This document shows positions 11,928-22,733 of a stretch of 64,000 nucleotides of DNA, one piece after another (the stretch's first letter is position 1; each line of letters begins with the position of its first letter). Where the stretch lies: NCBI GenBank assembly GCA_963921825.1, contig OY997593.1:70106039-70170038 (forward strand), in the 5' to 3' direction. The notes beneath the pieces were generated by a model, which saw only the letters and a program-made list of their open reading frames with translations, was not told the origin of the DNA and did not search any database. The DNA comes from Erodium maritimum (taxonomy: Eukaryota; Streptophyta; Magnoliopsida; Geraniales; Geraniaceae). The translations under genes were made by a program, and so were the position numbers.

Positions 11928-14139
11928 TGTCACGCCCCAAATCCGGTTTTGACCGGACTCGAGACGCGAACTTAAATAAATAAATAACAAAAGACAATTT
12001 GAAAGAAATAAGTTCCAACAATGATGTTAAACTGATAAAAGTGAGTCAACAGCTCATACATCCAGTATTGAGAAGTTTAGTTCGAAATAAAACAGTACGT
12101 CTCTAGACACTAGACAAGACCCTCACCAGCTCCCAAGCGCCGAGAATCCCACTAGCACATATCCTGCTCAAGACCTGAAAAACAAAAAAGTAAAGGGGTG
12201 AGCTTTCGCTCAGTAGGAAAAGTATTTAAGGTTATGAACATTCGTTCACCACCACGAGTAACCGGCTTACTCTCTCAGTGTAGATATCATACCGGACACA
12301 CCTCCTCTTGGAATACACATCAAGAGAATAACACACATCACAATACCATAGTTCAACCACGGTATGCCAACCGAGCCAACTCACCATAACACAGTACATC
12401 GGTCTATCACTCACCCGATCATATCACAACCAATGATTCACATCATATCACGCATGGCACACTTGCCCAAACCTAGCAACAACATGCTACACCGGGTATA
12501 TCTTATTATGACTCTCAATCTAATTAACGGTTACAATACACGTCACGCATCTCAATCAAAGATCATGGCATCACAATCAACACGCAACCCTAAGGCTCAA
12601 CATGGCCATTCTACCAGCACGGCAATTTCCCATAATTGAAAGCGGTTAAACTAGTGAATCACATCCTATATGCAAACTAAGACTCTTCCATTTATTATCG
12701 TAATTGAAAGAGGTTATTCTAGTGAATCACATCCTATATGTAAACTAGGACCTTTCCGGTTATTATTATTATCTTAAAGGCATACTAGTAACTTTCCGTA
12801 ATTAAAACGGTATTCGCTACTTTCCCTACCTCAAACTCAAAAGTACTCCAATCCTAGCTGTTGACGACCTGGCTAGTTTCCTCCTCCACTTCACGAGATC
12901 CAACCGTCTCCTCCTCCGTCAAGCTCGGGTCCAAAGTCTTGGATCACAAAACAATTCGCGAATCAAGAGTAATTCACAAAGGTTTGAAGAGGAAACACTC
13001 CCAATTAACCCCAAAAGGTCCCGGTTATAGATAACCGTCCCAATTACTCAAAATTCAGCAAAATGGGCCCAAGAGGCCCAACTCAGGTCTGTCACGGTTC
13101 GGGTCACGGAGCCTTGATGGGCTCCGCCACAGATTCGGTCACGGATCCGTGGTCCAGGCCGTCACGGTTCTCCTCATGGAGCCGTGACTGACGCCGTCAC
13201 GGTCTCCCTCACGGAGCCGTGACGTCTCCCGTCACGGTGCCTGTCACGGATCCGTGACGGGTCTAGCACTATTCACCTTCTTCTTCATGCCAGCCTCGGT
13301 TTTCCATGAAATTTACCCCCAAAACCTCCATTGATGACCTTCTAAAGCTTCAAAACAGTCCCCAAAACGTCTCTACTTCAAAACCCACCATGGGTCTTCA
13401 TCAAAACTCCACAAAATCAATCATCCAACATCATTTTTCTCCAAAAATTCATCATCCAAACCACAAACTCCAAAACCCAACAAAGTTCCTCATTTCTCCT
13501 CAAAACCCATGAATCAAATCCATCAAAAACGAAAAAGGGTTGGGGATTTACCTTGAGGATGGAGAATAGGTGAAGAAACAAGAGTTTTTAGAGGTTTTGG
13601 GTAGTAAATGGGCTCAAGACCCTATTTTTCCTCATTTCTTCTTCTTCAAGCTTCCTAAGCTCCTTTTCTTCTTCCTTCCTCTCTCAATTTCGGCCAACAC
13701 TGAAAAGTGGGTGAAAATGACTCAAATGAGGGCTTTAACCTACCATTGAATTGTCCAATATGCCCCCTTGCTTCTTTGCCTTTCATGCCCAAGTTTTTAA
13801 GGGTACAAGGGTCTTTAGACCTTGTTTCTTCTCACCCAAGCCACTATGGACATGTGTCCATAGTGGGACCACCTCTAGCAAAATATCTCAGCACACCATT
13901 AATTAATTCTTTAAATCTCGAGGTTTGACCAAAGTTGACCGACAATTGACTTTTTTTCCAAATACAGTCATTTGAAAGGAAACGACTCAATTAAACTAAC
14001 CGTAACGACGGCTAAGCTTTTTGGGCCCCGGAAAAGTCTCGAATGCCTCCCGGAGTCATCGGTTGACTTTTCCGGCAAAACGTCAACTTTCGCCGAAAAC
14101 CTCCGGTTCGACCGGGATCGACCGGAGGCGGTTCTTACA
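11928..14139 (-). mobile_element. Solo LTR, family 1 copy B, with near-perfect TSD
   Basis: In reverse orientation the element runs from TGTCACGCCCC (11928) to GGTTCTTACA (14139), the exact complement of copy A's two ends. Flanks are CAAAT (11923-11927) and CAAAC (14140-14144), a 5-bp duplication with one change. Length 2,212 bp, some 470 bp shorter than copy A because the variable repeat modules differ. No gag-pol, hence solo. It shares the 'tggacatgtgtcca' block near one end and the doubled 75-bp block with copy A. It is inserted in a LINE tail. Confidence 0.87.
13090..13265 (-). repeat. Palindrome-rich minisatellite in solo LTR B
   Basis: About five diverged copies of a ~35-bp unit with 'cgtcacgg' and the palindromes TCACGGAGCCGTGA and TCACGGATCCGTGA. 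It occupies the position of copy A's different GC-rich cluster (6690-6930), next to the conserved 'gggcc' block, and is absent from copy C. Confidence 0.7.
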
Positions 14140-14950
14140 CAAACTAAGGACGACCTCTTACCACATTTTCAAACTTATTCAAACTAAAACTAGAACTTTC
14201 AATTGAACAAAAAATACTACGAGGAAACCAGTTAAAAAAACAAAAACTACAATTCAAAACGGAAACAACATAGTACTGATAATATAGAAAGCAATAAAAG
14301 TGTGCTGCTCCCTTAGCTTTCCCTAGACGTCCCAACACCGGTCGCCCTAGGTCTCTTCCTATCGTCCTTCCCCCGGATCACAAGTCCATTGATTGTATTG
14401 CTCCAAAGCCTTCTCGAAACGGCTCGTGTAGGAAGCCCTAAATTGTGGAGATCAGTTTCGGAATAGCCCTGGAGGCTCGTTGTAGTCTCTTAAACTCGAC
14501 GATAGGTTGTAGTCTCTTAGACTTAGTGTGCGAAGAAACAACATCGTAACTCGCCGAAGAGCGAGTCACCTGATCTGTCCAGAGACCACCCTAACGAGGG
14601 GAGCACGAGAAGCTCTATGACCGGCCGGAGCTTCCAGGTTGGATTTGGAGAATGGAACAACTTCCCGGAGACGGAGGACATTGGCCTCGAGGCCGGACCC
14701 AAGAGGAGTCGTATGGCTGGGATCACCAACAAAACTCCCGCTACTAGGGACACCTACACGTGGAGATGCACGGTAGGGCTCGCTAGAGACAGTCCAATAG
14801 CAACAACAATAATGGCGACTCTCCCGGCGGTGGCACGGCAAAAGCGTGTGTTTGATAGCATAAAATGGAAAAATAAGGAGGGTGGGAGAGAGGAAGAGAA
14901 AGAAGAGAAAAAGAGATGGGTGTCGCCGACAACTTTAATAGCCATCGACA

Positions 14951-15790
14951 ACAGCTGTATAGGATAGATGGGACTCTCTCAGTAAAGAGTGTTTTATGGT
15001 TTTTTGACCACGGCCCTTAATTATAAGGTTATTATCTTAGTTTTTTTTTTTTTTTTGCAACGCAGCTTTCTCCACATGAACCACACTCCATAGATAAAAA
15101 CCAAATATAAGCCCTAATAAGCTTGTTCCTTGCGTGGAGCCACACAATTATCATAATTAAAAATAAATTAGCTTTATAATCCATGGTTTAATCTAAATTA
15201 AACTTTTGGCGCCGCCAATGCATTATAAATTTTCAACAATAAATAATTAGCTTTAATCAAATATTATTATCTAAAGCTACATAGTGCACGTACCATAGAT
15301 CTTGTGAGAGCTACCTATATAAGGGAGGTTTCATGTTCTATATATAAACAAGATTACACAGAAATATATTTATAAATGTCAAACTTTATTTTATAATGAC
15401 AATAAATTACGAAAAAGGAATAAGGTTCAGACAGTGCTTTGAATCAAGTCAAAAGGTGAAGCTAATTGTCCATTTGCAACTGCTTTCAACCTGTCAGATG
15501 GCCTTAATGCAACAGTAACCGCCCATCACCATTAGAGTGAATTATTTAGTGATATAACTTCATCCACTTTGATCAGCCATGCAAATTTTATAAAACACAA
15601 CCTTTTTAGAGACTGAGAAAGGAATGCAAGAAACAAGTTTCTAGCTACATAAACATAATCAATGAAAAAATCAACAAAGGCCACAAACCTACCATTAACA
15701 ATATAGATTAAACACAAAATAGAGATTGATATTATGTTATGCTAGTTTAATTTAAAGACTAAAATTGACATAAAAGGATTAATGTATTCA
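14951..15790. other. AT-rich spacer, no gene seen
   Basis: AT-rich, including a long T-run near 15040. No convincing ORF, tRNA or domain. The reading frames are short and low in complexity. Confidence 0.45.
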
Positions 15791-16099
15791 ATTCGTCCGG
15801 TCTCTCTCGTTTCTCTAGATAGAGATATGGTTCTTAGGGGTTTTCTCGGGCTCATGACGGTGATGTCCCATTTCTGTCCTATTTCCTCCCAGCCTTGTTG
15901 TGATCAATAGCGAACCGTAGCAGAGAATGGCTTTGCAGTTCTCCAAACCCACATGAGGTCGTTCTCTTTAGACGTGTAGGAGGAACCAATCATCGATGTT
16001 CCGAGGGGATCTCTGGTTCTCCTTCGTAGGTAATCGCTCTCCTCCAATCCATACAAACCTAATATTTGAGTCTTGGTGTACATGTGAAAATTATCGGGC

Positions 16100-16560
16100 A
16101 TGGTCGTTAAGCAACTCGGCGAAGGAGTGGTAGGATTCTTTTTCTCCTCCCTGACGTCCAAGGACATAGTGAGGGAGTTGGAGTCGTGGGCGTTTCGGAG
16201 GACCCCGCTCATCCTCACCGATCTCCACCTAAGGTACAACTGTCCTCCTTGTAGTTCATCCATCTTTATATCTGGGTTCGGGAGTCCAATCTCCCTTTTG
16301 ACGGCATGGCGACTCAGGTCAGGACATTAATAGGTACGATCTTGGGAGGGTTTGTCAAGGTAGAGAGAGATAAAAGGAAGTGTTATTGGGTTCCTTACAC
16401 GAGGGTTCTGGTCCAACTGGATATTACTCGTCCTCTCTACAACCTCAACATGCAATTCGAGGGGTACACACAACTCGTCATAATCTCCATCCAATATGAA
16501 CGGATGTTGGAATCTCTTATGGTATGATTGGGCATGCACATCGAGAATGGGTGAAGGTTT
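16100..16560 (+). pseudogene. DUF4283-type retroelement ORF1 fragment
   Basis: Two plus-strand frames joined by a shift near 16275 read as consecutive parts of a DUF4283 protein: 'SWAFRRTPLIL' (about 16185-16215), the linker 'WVRESNLPFDGMATQVRTLIG', then 'VKVERDKRKCYWVPYTRVLVQLDITRPL' (about 16357-16437) and 'SIQYERMLE'. The zinc knuckle that should follow is missing. It is a decayed relic of a non-LTR or Copia-like polyprotein. The DNA around it (15800-16100) is presumably the same element's N-terminal region, with no clear homology I can name. Confidence 0.6.
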
Positions 16561-16569
16561 AATTGGGAG

Positions 16570-17290
16570 AGGAACAATATGTTGGATTGTGAAGTCTAAT
16601 GGGACCCGTGGGCCTACCCTAGAGTTCTAGGGTTTTATGTGTTCTTTTATGTGTGGAAGGATAAGAAGTATCTAAGATATGGGTAAGTAGAATCCAAGAT
16701 AAGGATAAGAACTATCCAAGATAGGGATAAAGAGGATCCAAGATAAAGATAAAGATAGAAGGGGGATAGAGATATAATCTCTTTGTTGTTATCCAAGATC
16801 GCATCGATCTATTGGCTAGAGTAGTATATATTGGGGCCGAATCCTTCATTGTAAATCACCACAAACACCGATCAGTAGCCATTTTATGGTGTGTAGCACG
16901 AGTCAAAAAACACAGTATTGTGTGTGAGAGGAAAAATAAAGAGAACGGAGTGTGTAATCCGTTACGATTATAGTGAAAAACTTTACATGCGGCAACTGGT
17001 CGCAACTCTTACATTGGGAGTGAACCAGTATAAACTTTGGTGTCAATTTCTTTCATCGTTATTTTTGTTTCATCCTTCTTCAGAGATAGGAATTTGGTTT
17101 AATTCCTTTCACAATCTACCTTATGCTTCGACTCATAACAAGGAAGACATTTGGAGTGGGATCCTTCCATCGTAAGGGCTGAGATAAAGGACCCGATCAG
17201 AGGTTTTTACCAACTCCACTTCCCCATATGTGTTGATTGCCTAAACCCCAACGATCAGCATACTACAAGCCAAGTACAACACCAGATTTT
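16570..17290 (+). other. Possible degraded LTR fragment
   Basis: From 16579 the sequence starts 'tgttggattgtgaag' and includes a purine-rich stretch with repeated 'ccaagat(a)aggataa' words at about 16680-16760, then 'attgtaaatcaccac' near 16850. This composition resembles the outer part of a Copia LTR, but I cannot find a second end or target duplication. Treat as unclassified repeat. Confidence 0.25.
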
Positions 17291-17531
17291 GACTAAGAGC
17301 ATCCACAGTCATCCAGCCTGCCTGAGGCTGAAAGGTTGAGATTGAAAGAAGAAAATAAGAATAAAATTATTTCTCTCTCCTTGTACAGCCTGGCTGAAAC
17401 AATATCACATGCAGTCCAATAGACTAGCGTAGGCTAAAAGGTGAGGTTGTTACAAAAAATATATAGAATCCAAACATACGAAAGAGAAATGATACTATAT
17501 TATAAAACAAAAGCACACATGACATTGATAC

Positions 17532-19070
17532 TGTCACGCCCCAAATCCGGTTTTGACAGGACTCGAGACACGAACTTAAAATAAGTAAATAATAAAGTAA
17601 GTTAAATAAGAAAGAGGGTCTCAATATCAATTTAAAACTCCGAACATCCACACGAGTCAACAGCTCGGTAAAAATAATAATAAACGAGTCAAAACAGTAA
17701 TAAAAACTATACATCTCTAGACACTAGCCAAAACCCTCGCCAGCTCCCAAGCTCCGAGAATCCTGCTAGTACTGGTCCCGCTCAAGCCCTGAAATAAATA
17801 CAACAAGGTAAGGGGTGAGCTTTCTCCTAGTAGAAAAAGTAGATAAGGTAATGAACATCGGCTCACCACCACGAGTAACCGTCCAATTAGGGCATACTAG
17901 TATAGCACAACTAACTGCCAAATCGGGTCTCATAATCAAACTTACAACGTACTCAAAACGATCACTTACACACACAATAAAACATTAACCAAACAGCAAA
18001 CGTATCCCACACAAAAGCAACCAGCACACGTCCCGTACCGCAGTCCCCGAACTCCGCCGGCTGTACACAGCCCGACTCCATCATAACATACCGGAAAGTC
18101 ATTGTATCATATCGGATTGCCCCTCGGTCCAGAGGCGACACATGTCGTCGAGGCTACCGGAAACATCCCTAAGGGGACACATATCATCAGAGCTCTCGGA
18201 AATGTCCCCAAAGGACCATAGATCATCGGGGAAGAAACACGACACCTAGTGCCCAATACGACCCGTAGGCCCAATACGACCCGCAGGCCCAACACGACCC
18301 GTAGGCCCAATACGCCCCGCAGGCCCAACACGACCCGTAGGCCCAATCACAATCGTCGTTCTGGATGTCCTACACCGGCATACCCCCTCGATGTAGGCAT
18401 AGTACCGGAATAACACACCGAGGAACCGCGCATACGTGGGACCACATTGTCGGCCTAGGTTGCCCCACACCGGCACACCCCCTCGGTGCAGGTACCATAC
18501 CGGAATACAACTCCTCTTGGAACACACATCAAGATAATATCACACATCGTAATGCCACAGATCAAACACGGCTCACCAAGCCCAACCATCTTACCACAAT
18601 TACACGACACGCCTGTCTATCACACACCTGATCATATCACAACCAATGATTCACATCAGAACAGTCACGACACACTTGCCCACACATAGCAACAACAATG
18701 TTACACCGAATATAATATGCTTTGACCCTTAATCTTATCGACACTAAGTCACACAGCATGCATCACAATCACGATCAGGCATTTCAATCAGCACACAACC
18801 TAAGACTCGACATGGCCATTCTACCAGCACGACAATTTCCCAGAATATTGAAAGCGACTAAACTAGTGAATCACATCCTACATGTTACTAAGACTCGTCT
18901 GGTTATTTAATAATTACCTAACATGCATAATAGTAACTTTGCATAATTAAACCGGTATTCGCTACTTTCCCTACCTCAAGAAGAACAAACAGCTTCGTCT
19001 CCTAGCTGCTGACGTACGGGCCTACCTCCGATCTTCTCGGGCGAAGTCAAAGTCTAAGTTTAACAGGTAA
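17532..19070 (-). mobile_element. Truncated LTR, family 1 copy C
   Basis: Starts TGTCACGCCCC at 17532 like copy B and shares the CTCGAGAC block, the 'tctctagacactag' block and the 'actagtgaatcacatcct' block with copies A and B. The opposite terminus (GGTTCTTACA) is not present, and no target duplication matches the flank GATAC, so it is truncated or rearranged at about 19070. It carries an 18-bp tandem repeat not seen in the others. Confidence 0.75.
18251..18348 (-). repeat. 18-bp tandem repeat, 5.4 copies, in LTR copy C
   Basis: The unit is gcccaayacgacccgyag. Five full copies fill 18251-18340 and a partial one follows. The copies differ at one to three bases, alternating 'gtag' and 'gcag' endings. 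The array is private to copy C. Confidence 0.9.
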
Positions 19071-19820
19071 AGTTGATTAGCAGTCCCGACACAGTTCAAA
19101 AGTCCTCTAATTTATCAATTTAGCCCTTTAAATTCTCCATTTTAAATTATTTATTTAGTCACGCATTAAACGTTCATTACCAGCAACCCCATCTCTCTTG
19201 ATGTAGTTTTTCTTCTTACGTTGTTATGGTGGGTTCATGGCTTCATCAAACAAACTTTGAACCTCTTCAGATGGATTTATGATGCTTTCTTTGATTGAAC
19301 GTTCTACATTCACTCGAGCTTTGGCTGGTCAGTGAGAATCGCTTTTCTTTCACCGGAATTGCTCGTCATTAAATTAAAAAAAATAGAGACTACAAGATTT
19401 CTATGTGGATGAACATCTCAATTTATACAAATTCTAGACCATTTTAGCAATTATTTTTGTTTTTTCCAAGATAAAATTGTATTTAAATAATGGTCAACTA
19501 TTTGTCAAAAAATGTGGTCATTGGTGTCAGAAGTAACCTTATCGCCGCTGGCTAAACGTCGTTCTCTTCTACCGCCATTTCAGCCTCTTCAACGCCAATT
19601 TATGAGGTGTTTTCATTCCGCCAACACCTAAACGTCGACTTTCCGCAGCCGATTGTAGATGCTCTAATTCTCATGCTCTTGGTTGGGCCAAGTCCTCCTC
19701 ATAAAGTAGTGAGTTTGACTCCTGCCACGGACCATAGTATGTTACATAACATTTTGACTAATAAGGGGCACACATATTCTATTACCGTTCGGGAAGGAGG
19801 GAATGCATCTTCACTTTCTA
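19071..19820. other. Unclassified sequence between LTR C and the gag block
   Basis: Contains the right TIR-like end at 19651-19664. The 81-codon open frame at 19607-19852 has no recognisable domain and overlaps a repeat unit, so it is not called. Confidence 0.35.
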
Positions 19821-19930
19821 ACCCCGATGACGGCGTAGGAGAAACGTTTTGAGGAGGTTTTATTTTCTAGAAGGTGGTCGTGCCATATCAACCGTATGGG
19901 CTCTTAGGAAATCACGCTTCAAAAGGCGAA
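19821..19930 (+). repeat. Direct repeat DR1, copy 1
   Basis: A ~110-bp block from 'accccgatgacggcgtagg' to 'aaaaggcgaa', about 88% identical to 21384-21492. The two copies bracket the Ty3 gag fragment. Immediately after copy 1, a 25-bp sequence (aataatttgaaataacgctg...) occurs twice, near 19928 and 19970. Confidence 0.85.
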
Positions 19931-20311
19931 TAATTTGAAATAACGCTGTGATGAAAGTGTTGAAAACCTAATAATTTGAAATAACGCTGTGATGTGTGAA
20001 ATTGTTCTGTGCCATGATCTTGGACCCCACGCTATGGGAGATACCCGACCGAGGTGTATGCCGGTCTGGTATGTTGTTTGTTGTGCCTTGTTTGAAGTTG
20101 TGCCTCCTGAGGGAGTTGGTTGTTTTGTGTGAATTGTTTCTGTGAGACGCACAAGTGTGCGGGCTTCTCTGCTTACCTGAAGTTTTGTTTATGACTACTA
20201 AGCCTAAGTTTACCGTTGGTCCGAGTTTGACCCTTGTGAAACGCGTGTGAACCTTTTGCTTTAAGCGAAATGTTTATTCGAAATCCGAGAAACTGAACAT
20301 GTGCGTTATCC

Positions 20312-21400
20312 ATGCAGAGTATATACGACATGAGGCCTACTTACACACCGAGAGGCACTAGGGGTCGCCTAGGCAGAGGCAGGGGACGACCTACTGCCAT
20401 TGATCAGGCAGGGGCATCTAGCGCCCAAGGTGCTACTTCGACTGAGCACCAGAGGGACGAGGCCGGACTGTCAGGGTCACCGCCCAGAGTTCCTCCAGTC
20501 GCAGCGCCGACTCAGGCGACCCCTCTGGAGGAGGAGGTTCGCGCGGTTCTTGCAGCGATCAGCGCTCAACAGGGGACCACATCACCAGCAGCTGAGACCA
20601 TGCATGCGGCGACCACAGCCGCGGTCGAGAGGTCGGGTCAGAGTGACAGCCACACGACCCAGGCTCTCAGAGACTTCTGTAAGCTGGGTACGCTAGTCTA
20701 TCCCGGGGGGGTCAGACCCCGAGGCAGCTGTGGGTTGGCTTGAGCGGATTACCCACAAACTTGATACTTCTGGAGTATCCGACGGCCGACTGAGAATATC
20801 TTTCGCGACCTTCCAGCTTGAGGGGTAGGCGTATCATTGGTGGCAGCATGTGCAGACCAGGGTTGGAGATGATTTCGAGCTTTTCAGCAGACTGTTCCTG
20901 GAGCAGTACTTTCCTCGATCTGTTCGAGATGACAGACACCAGTAGTTCCTGGAACTACGTCAGAGAGTGACGACCGTCTCAGAGTACGAGGAGAGGTTCA
21001 CATCCTTGTCTCGCTTCGCACCCGAGATGGTGCAGACTGAGGAGAGCCGCTGCCGGCGCTTCGAGAGAGGACTCATCCCATCCATCCCGGATCTAGTCAT
21101 TGCCTTCAGGTCGGAGGACTACTCTGTGCTAGTGGACCAGGCACTAGCCGTAGAGAGGCACTTCCGGGAGACCGCCAGAGCGCGGGAGATCCGGCCGAGG
21201 CCGAGTGGATTCCTAAGGTCGTCTGATGGCCGCGATCCTAGGAGGCAGAGGACCTCGGGATTCTTTCAGCCACATGCCCAGTCCGGTGGGACACGACGGG
21301 TTGGGGCGGTAGCATATGTCGGACCCGCTCCGGTGGCACAATTCTGTCCCTCGTGCCGACAGTTGGGATATCTGAACTTTTTGACCCCGATGACGACCTA
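20312..21400 (+). pseudogene. Ty3-type retrotransposon gag fragment
   Basis: The start region is rich in Arg-Gly (GRLGRGRGRP), then a low-complexity linker, then a Retrotrans_gag domain split by a frameshift near 20707 and in-frame stops near 20827 and 20942. It includes 'GWLERI', 'YHWWQHVQTR', 'FLEQYFP', and 'SEYEERFTSLSRFAPEMV' (about 20978-21031). A zinc-knuckle start, CPSCRQLGY, is reached at about 21346-21372, where the His position is Tyr and the homology stops. Gag packages element RNA in virus-like particles. No protease or reverse transcriptase follows, so only a piece of the element was retained. GC content is higher than its flanks. Confidence 0.85.
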
Positions 21401-21492
21401 GGAGAAACGTTTGGAGGAGCTTTTATTTTCAAGAAGGTGGTCGGGCCATATCAACCGTATGGGCTCCTAGGAAATCACGCCTCAAAAGGCGA
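21384..21492 (+). repeat. Direct repeat DR1, copy 2
   Basis: Partner of 19821-19930, beginning exactly where the gag zinc knuckle breaks off. The join suggests that gag and DR1 were brought together by a rearrangement, not by normal integration. Confidence 0.85.
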
Positions 21493-22330
21493 AGGGCTAG
21501 ATAGTCAAGACATGTGAGACCCAGAGCTAAGATAAAGCTTAAAGGGAAGCTAAGATAAAGAAAATGTTGTTTGAAACTCTCATCTCGACATCCATCCTGA
21601 TGCCACAAATAGAAGCGGAGGTACTCCATATTTCCTAGAGAGCACTATCAAACAGTCTTTCCATGTCACATGATTCTTCGGGGCATGTATAAAGGTGGAG
21701 GAGGAAGCCATTATCGTTCAACTTTGTTTGGTTTCCTCCTTACCCAGATCACGTCTTTATCATTGACCAACTGATATACTCCACTTAGACAATTTCTAAG
21801 TCTCATGTCAGAACAATATGTTCCCTAAATAACCTAGTTCAGGTCAAACTCGAATTTAATTGATTGTTAGAGGATCAACTCAAATAAAAGCTCAATCTAA
21901 TAGTTGAAGGCCTAATTATAGTAATATTCTAATACACGCCCTCACGGACAAGCCTGTTTTACGAGTTTGGAGGTGAATTATTTAGAGGAGAAGATAAGCA
22001 TATTGAGAAGAGAGAGATAAAGGCAGACCTACTTGGGGGAAATTTTATAAATAGGGAAGAAATTAGAATTTTCGTATATAATGGACTTTGAACCAATGTT
22101 TGTAAACTCTGATACAGAAGCAACTCAACTAAAAGCTCAAGCTAATAGTTGATGGCCTAATCGTAGTTATATTCAAATATTGGGTTCATTTGCTTTTCAG
22201 ACCATGGGTAGGTTTTTCAAAACCTAACAAAATAAAACATGTTCAATCTCTAGATCATGAGCAATAGGTTGGGATCACTTCATAATTTTTCCTACCGTCT
22301 ACAAAGTGAATCCAACATACATGTAAAGTA
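21493..22330. other. Unclassified region with a ~70-bp direct repeat
   Basis: A block with 'aaaagctcaa(t/g)ctaatagttga(a/t)ggcctaat' occurs at about 21871-21942 and again at 22120-22190, about 85% alike. The sequence is AT-rich with no coding features I recognise. It may be part of a transposon or an old intron. Confidence 0.45.
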
Positions 22331-22733
22331 ACGTTAGAGCATCCACAATGGGAATAGACCGATTCAGTCTATTCTCGTTCTAGTTGAAATGATTTTATAG
22401 GATTTAGTGGTGATTTTACCCTAATTTTTTTAGTCTAATCTTTTGTTGTTTACAGCGGAAATAGATCGACGTGGCATGATGTGGTCCAAATGTCCTCACA
22501 ATTACCAAAATTCCGTTTAAGAGCTTTATTGATAAATATAAATTTGTATCTGATTTTTGTTCAGCCCTAAGTTAATTGACATGAGAATCATATTTATTTT
22601 TTTCCTCTAGATTCAGAAGGGACAGATTAAACTTAAGTAAATTCTTTATTTTAAATCGTAAGTCGTGAAGGTATTTAGTTGTACATTTTTAGAAATTGTT
22701 ACACGCTCCACTTCTAATTACACATCCCTCAAC

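Larger units (their letters stand above)
11769..14950 (-). mobile_element. LINE-type tail on minus strand, split by solo LTR B
   Basis: The plus strand opens with a T-run at 11768-11775 and 'gtgcattaatac', as in the other minus-strand LINE tails (742, 3665, 48905). The tail continues to 11927, is interrupted by the solo LTR, and resumes from 14140 to about 14950. The open frames in 14520-14970 are the decayed end of this element and have no recognisable domain. Element age exceeds that of the LTR inserted in it. Confidence 0.5.
17297..19664. mobile_element. TIR-bounded Harbinger/Tourist-like interval containing LTR copy C
   Basis: The left end GAGCATCCACAGTC (17297-17310) is preceded by TAA (17294-17296). 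The right end is GATTGTAGATGCTC (19651-19664), the inverted form with two differences, followed by TAA (19665-19667). TAA/TTA duplications and a GAGCATCC start are typical of PIF/Harbinger and Tourist elements. No transposase lies inside. Homology does not clearly extend beyond 14 bp into the interior, so two separate old MITE ends are an alternative. LTR copy C at 17532 would be a nested insertion. Confidence 0.4.

Noticed and set aside
11928-14139. Full LTR retrotransposon formed by LTRs B and C or A and B
   Set aside because: A and B are in opposite orientation, each has its own target duplication, and no gag-pol in the right direction lies between B and C.
19607-19852. 81-codon ORF near the gag block
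   Set aside because: It runs across a TIR end and into the direct repeat; no domain.
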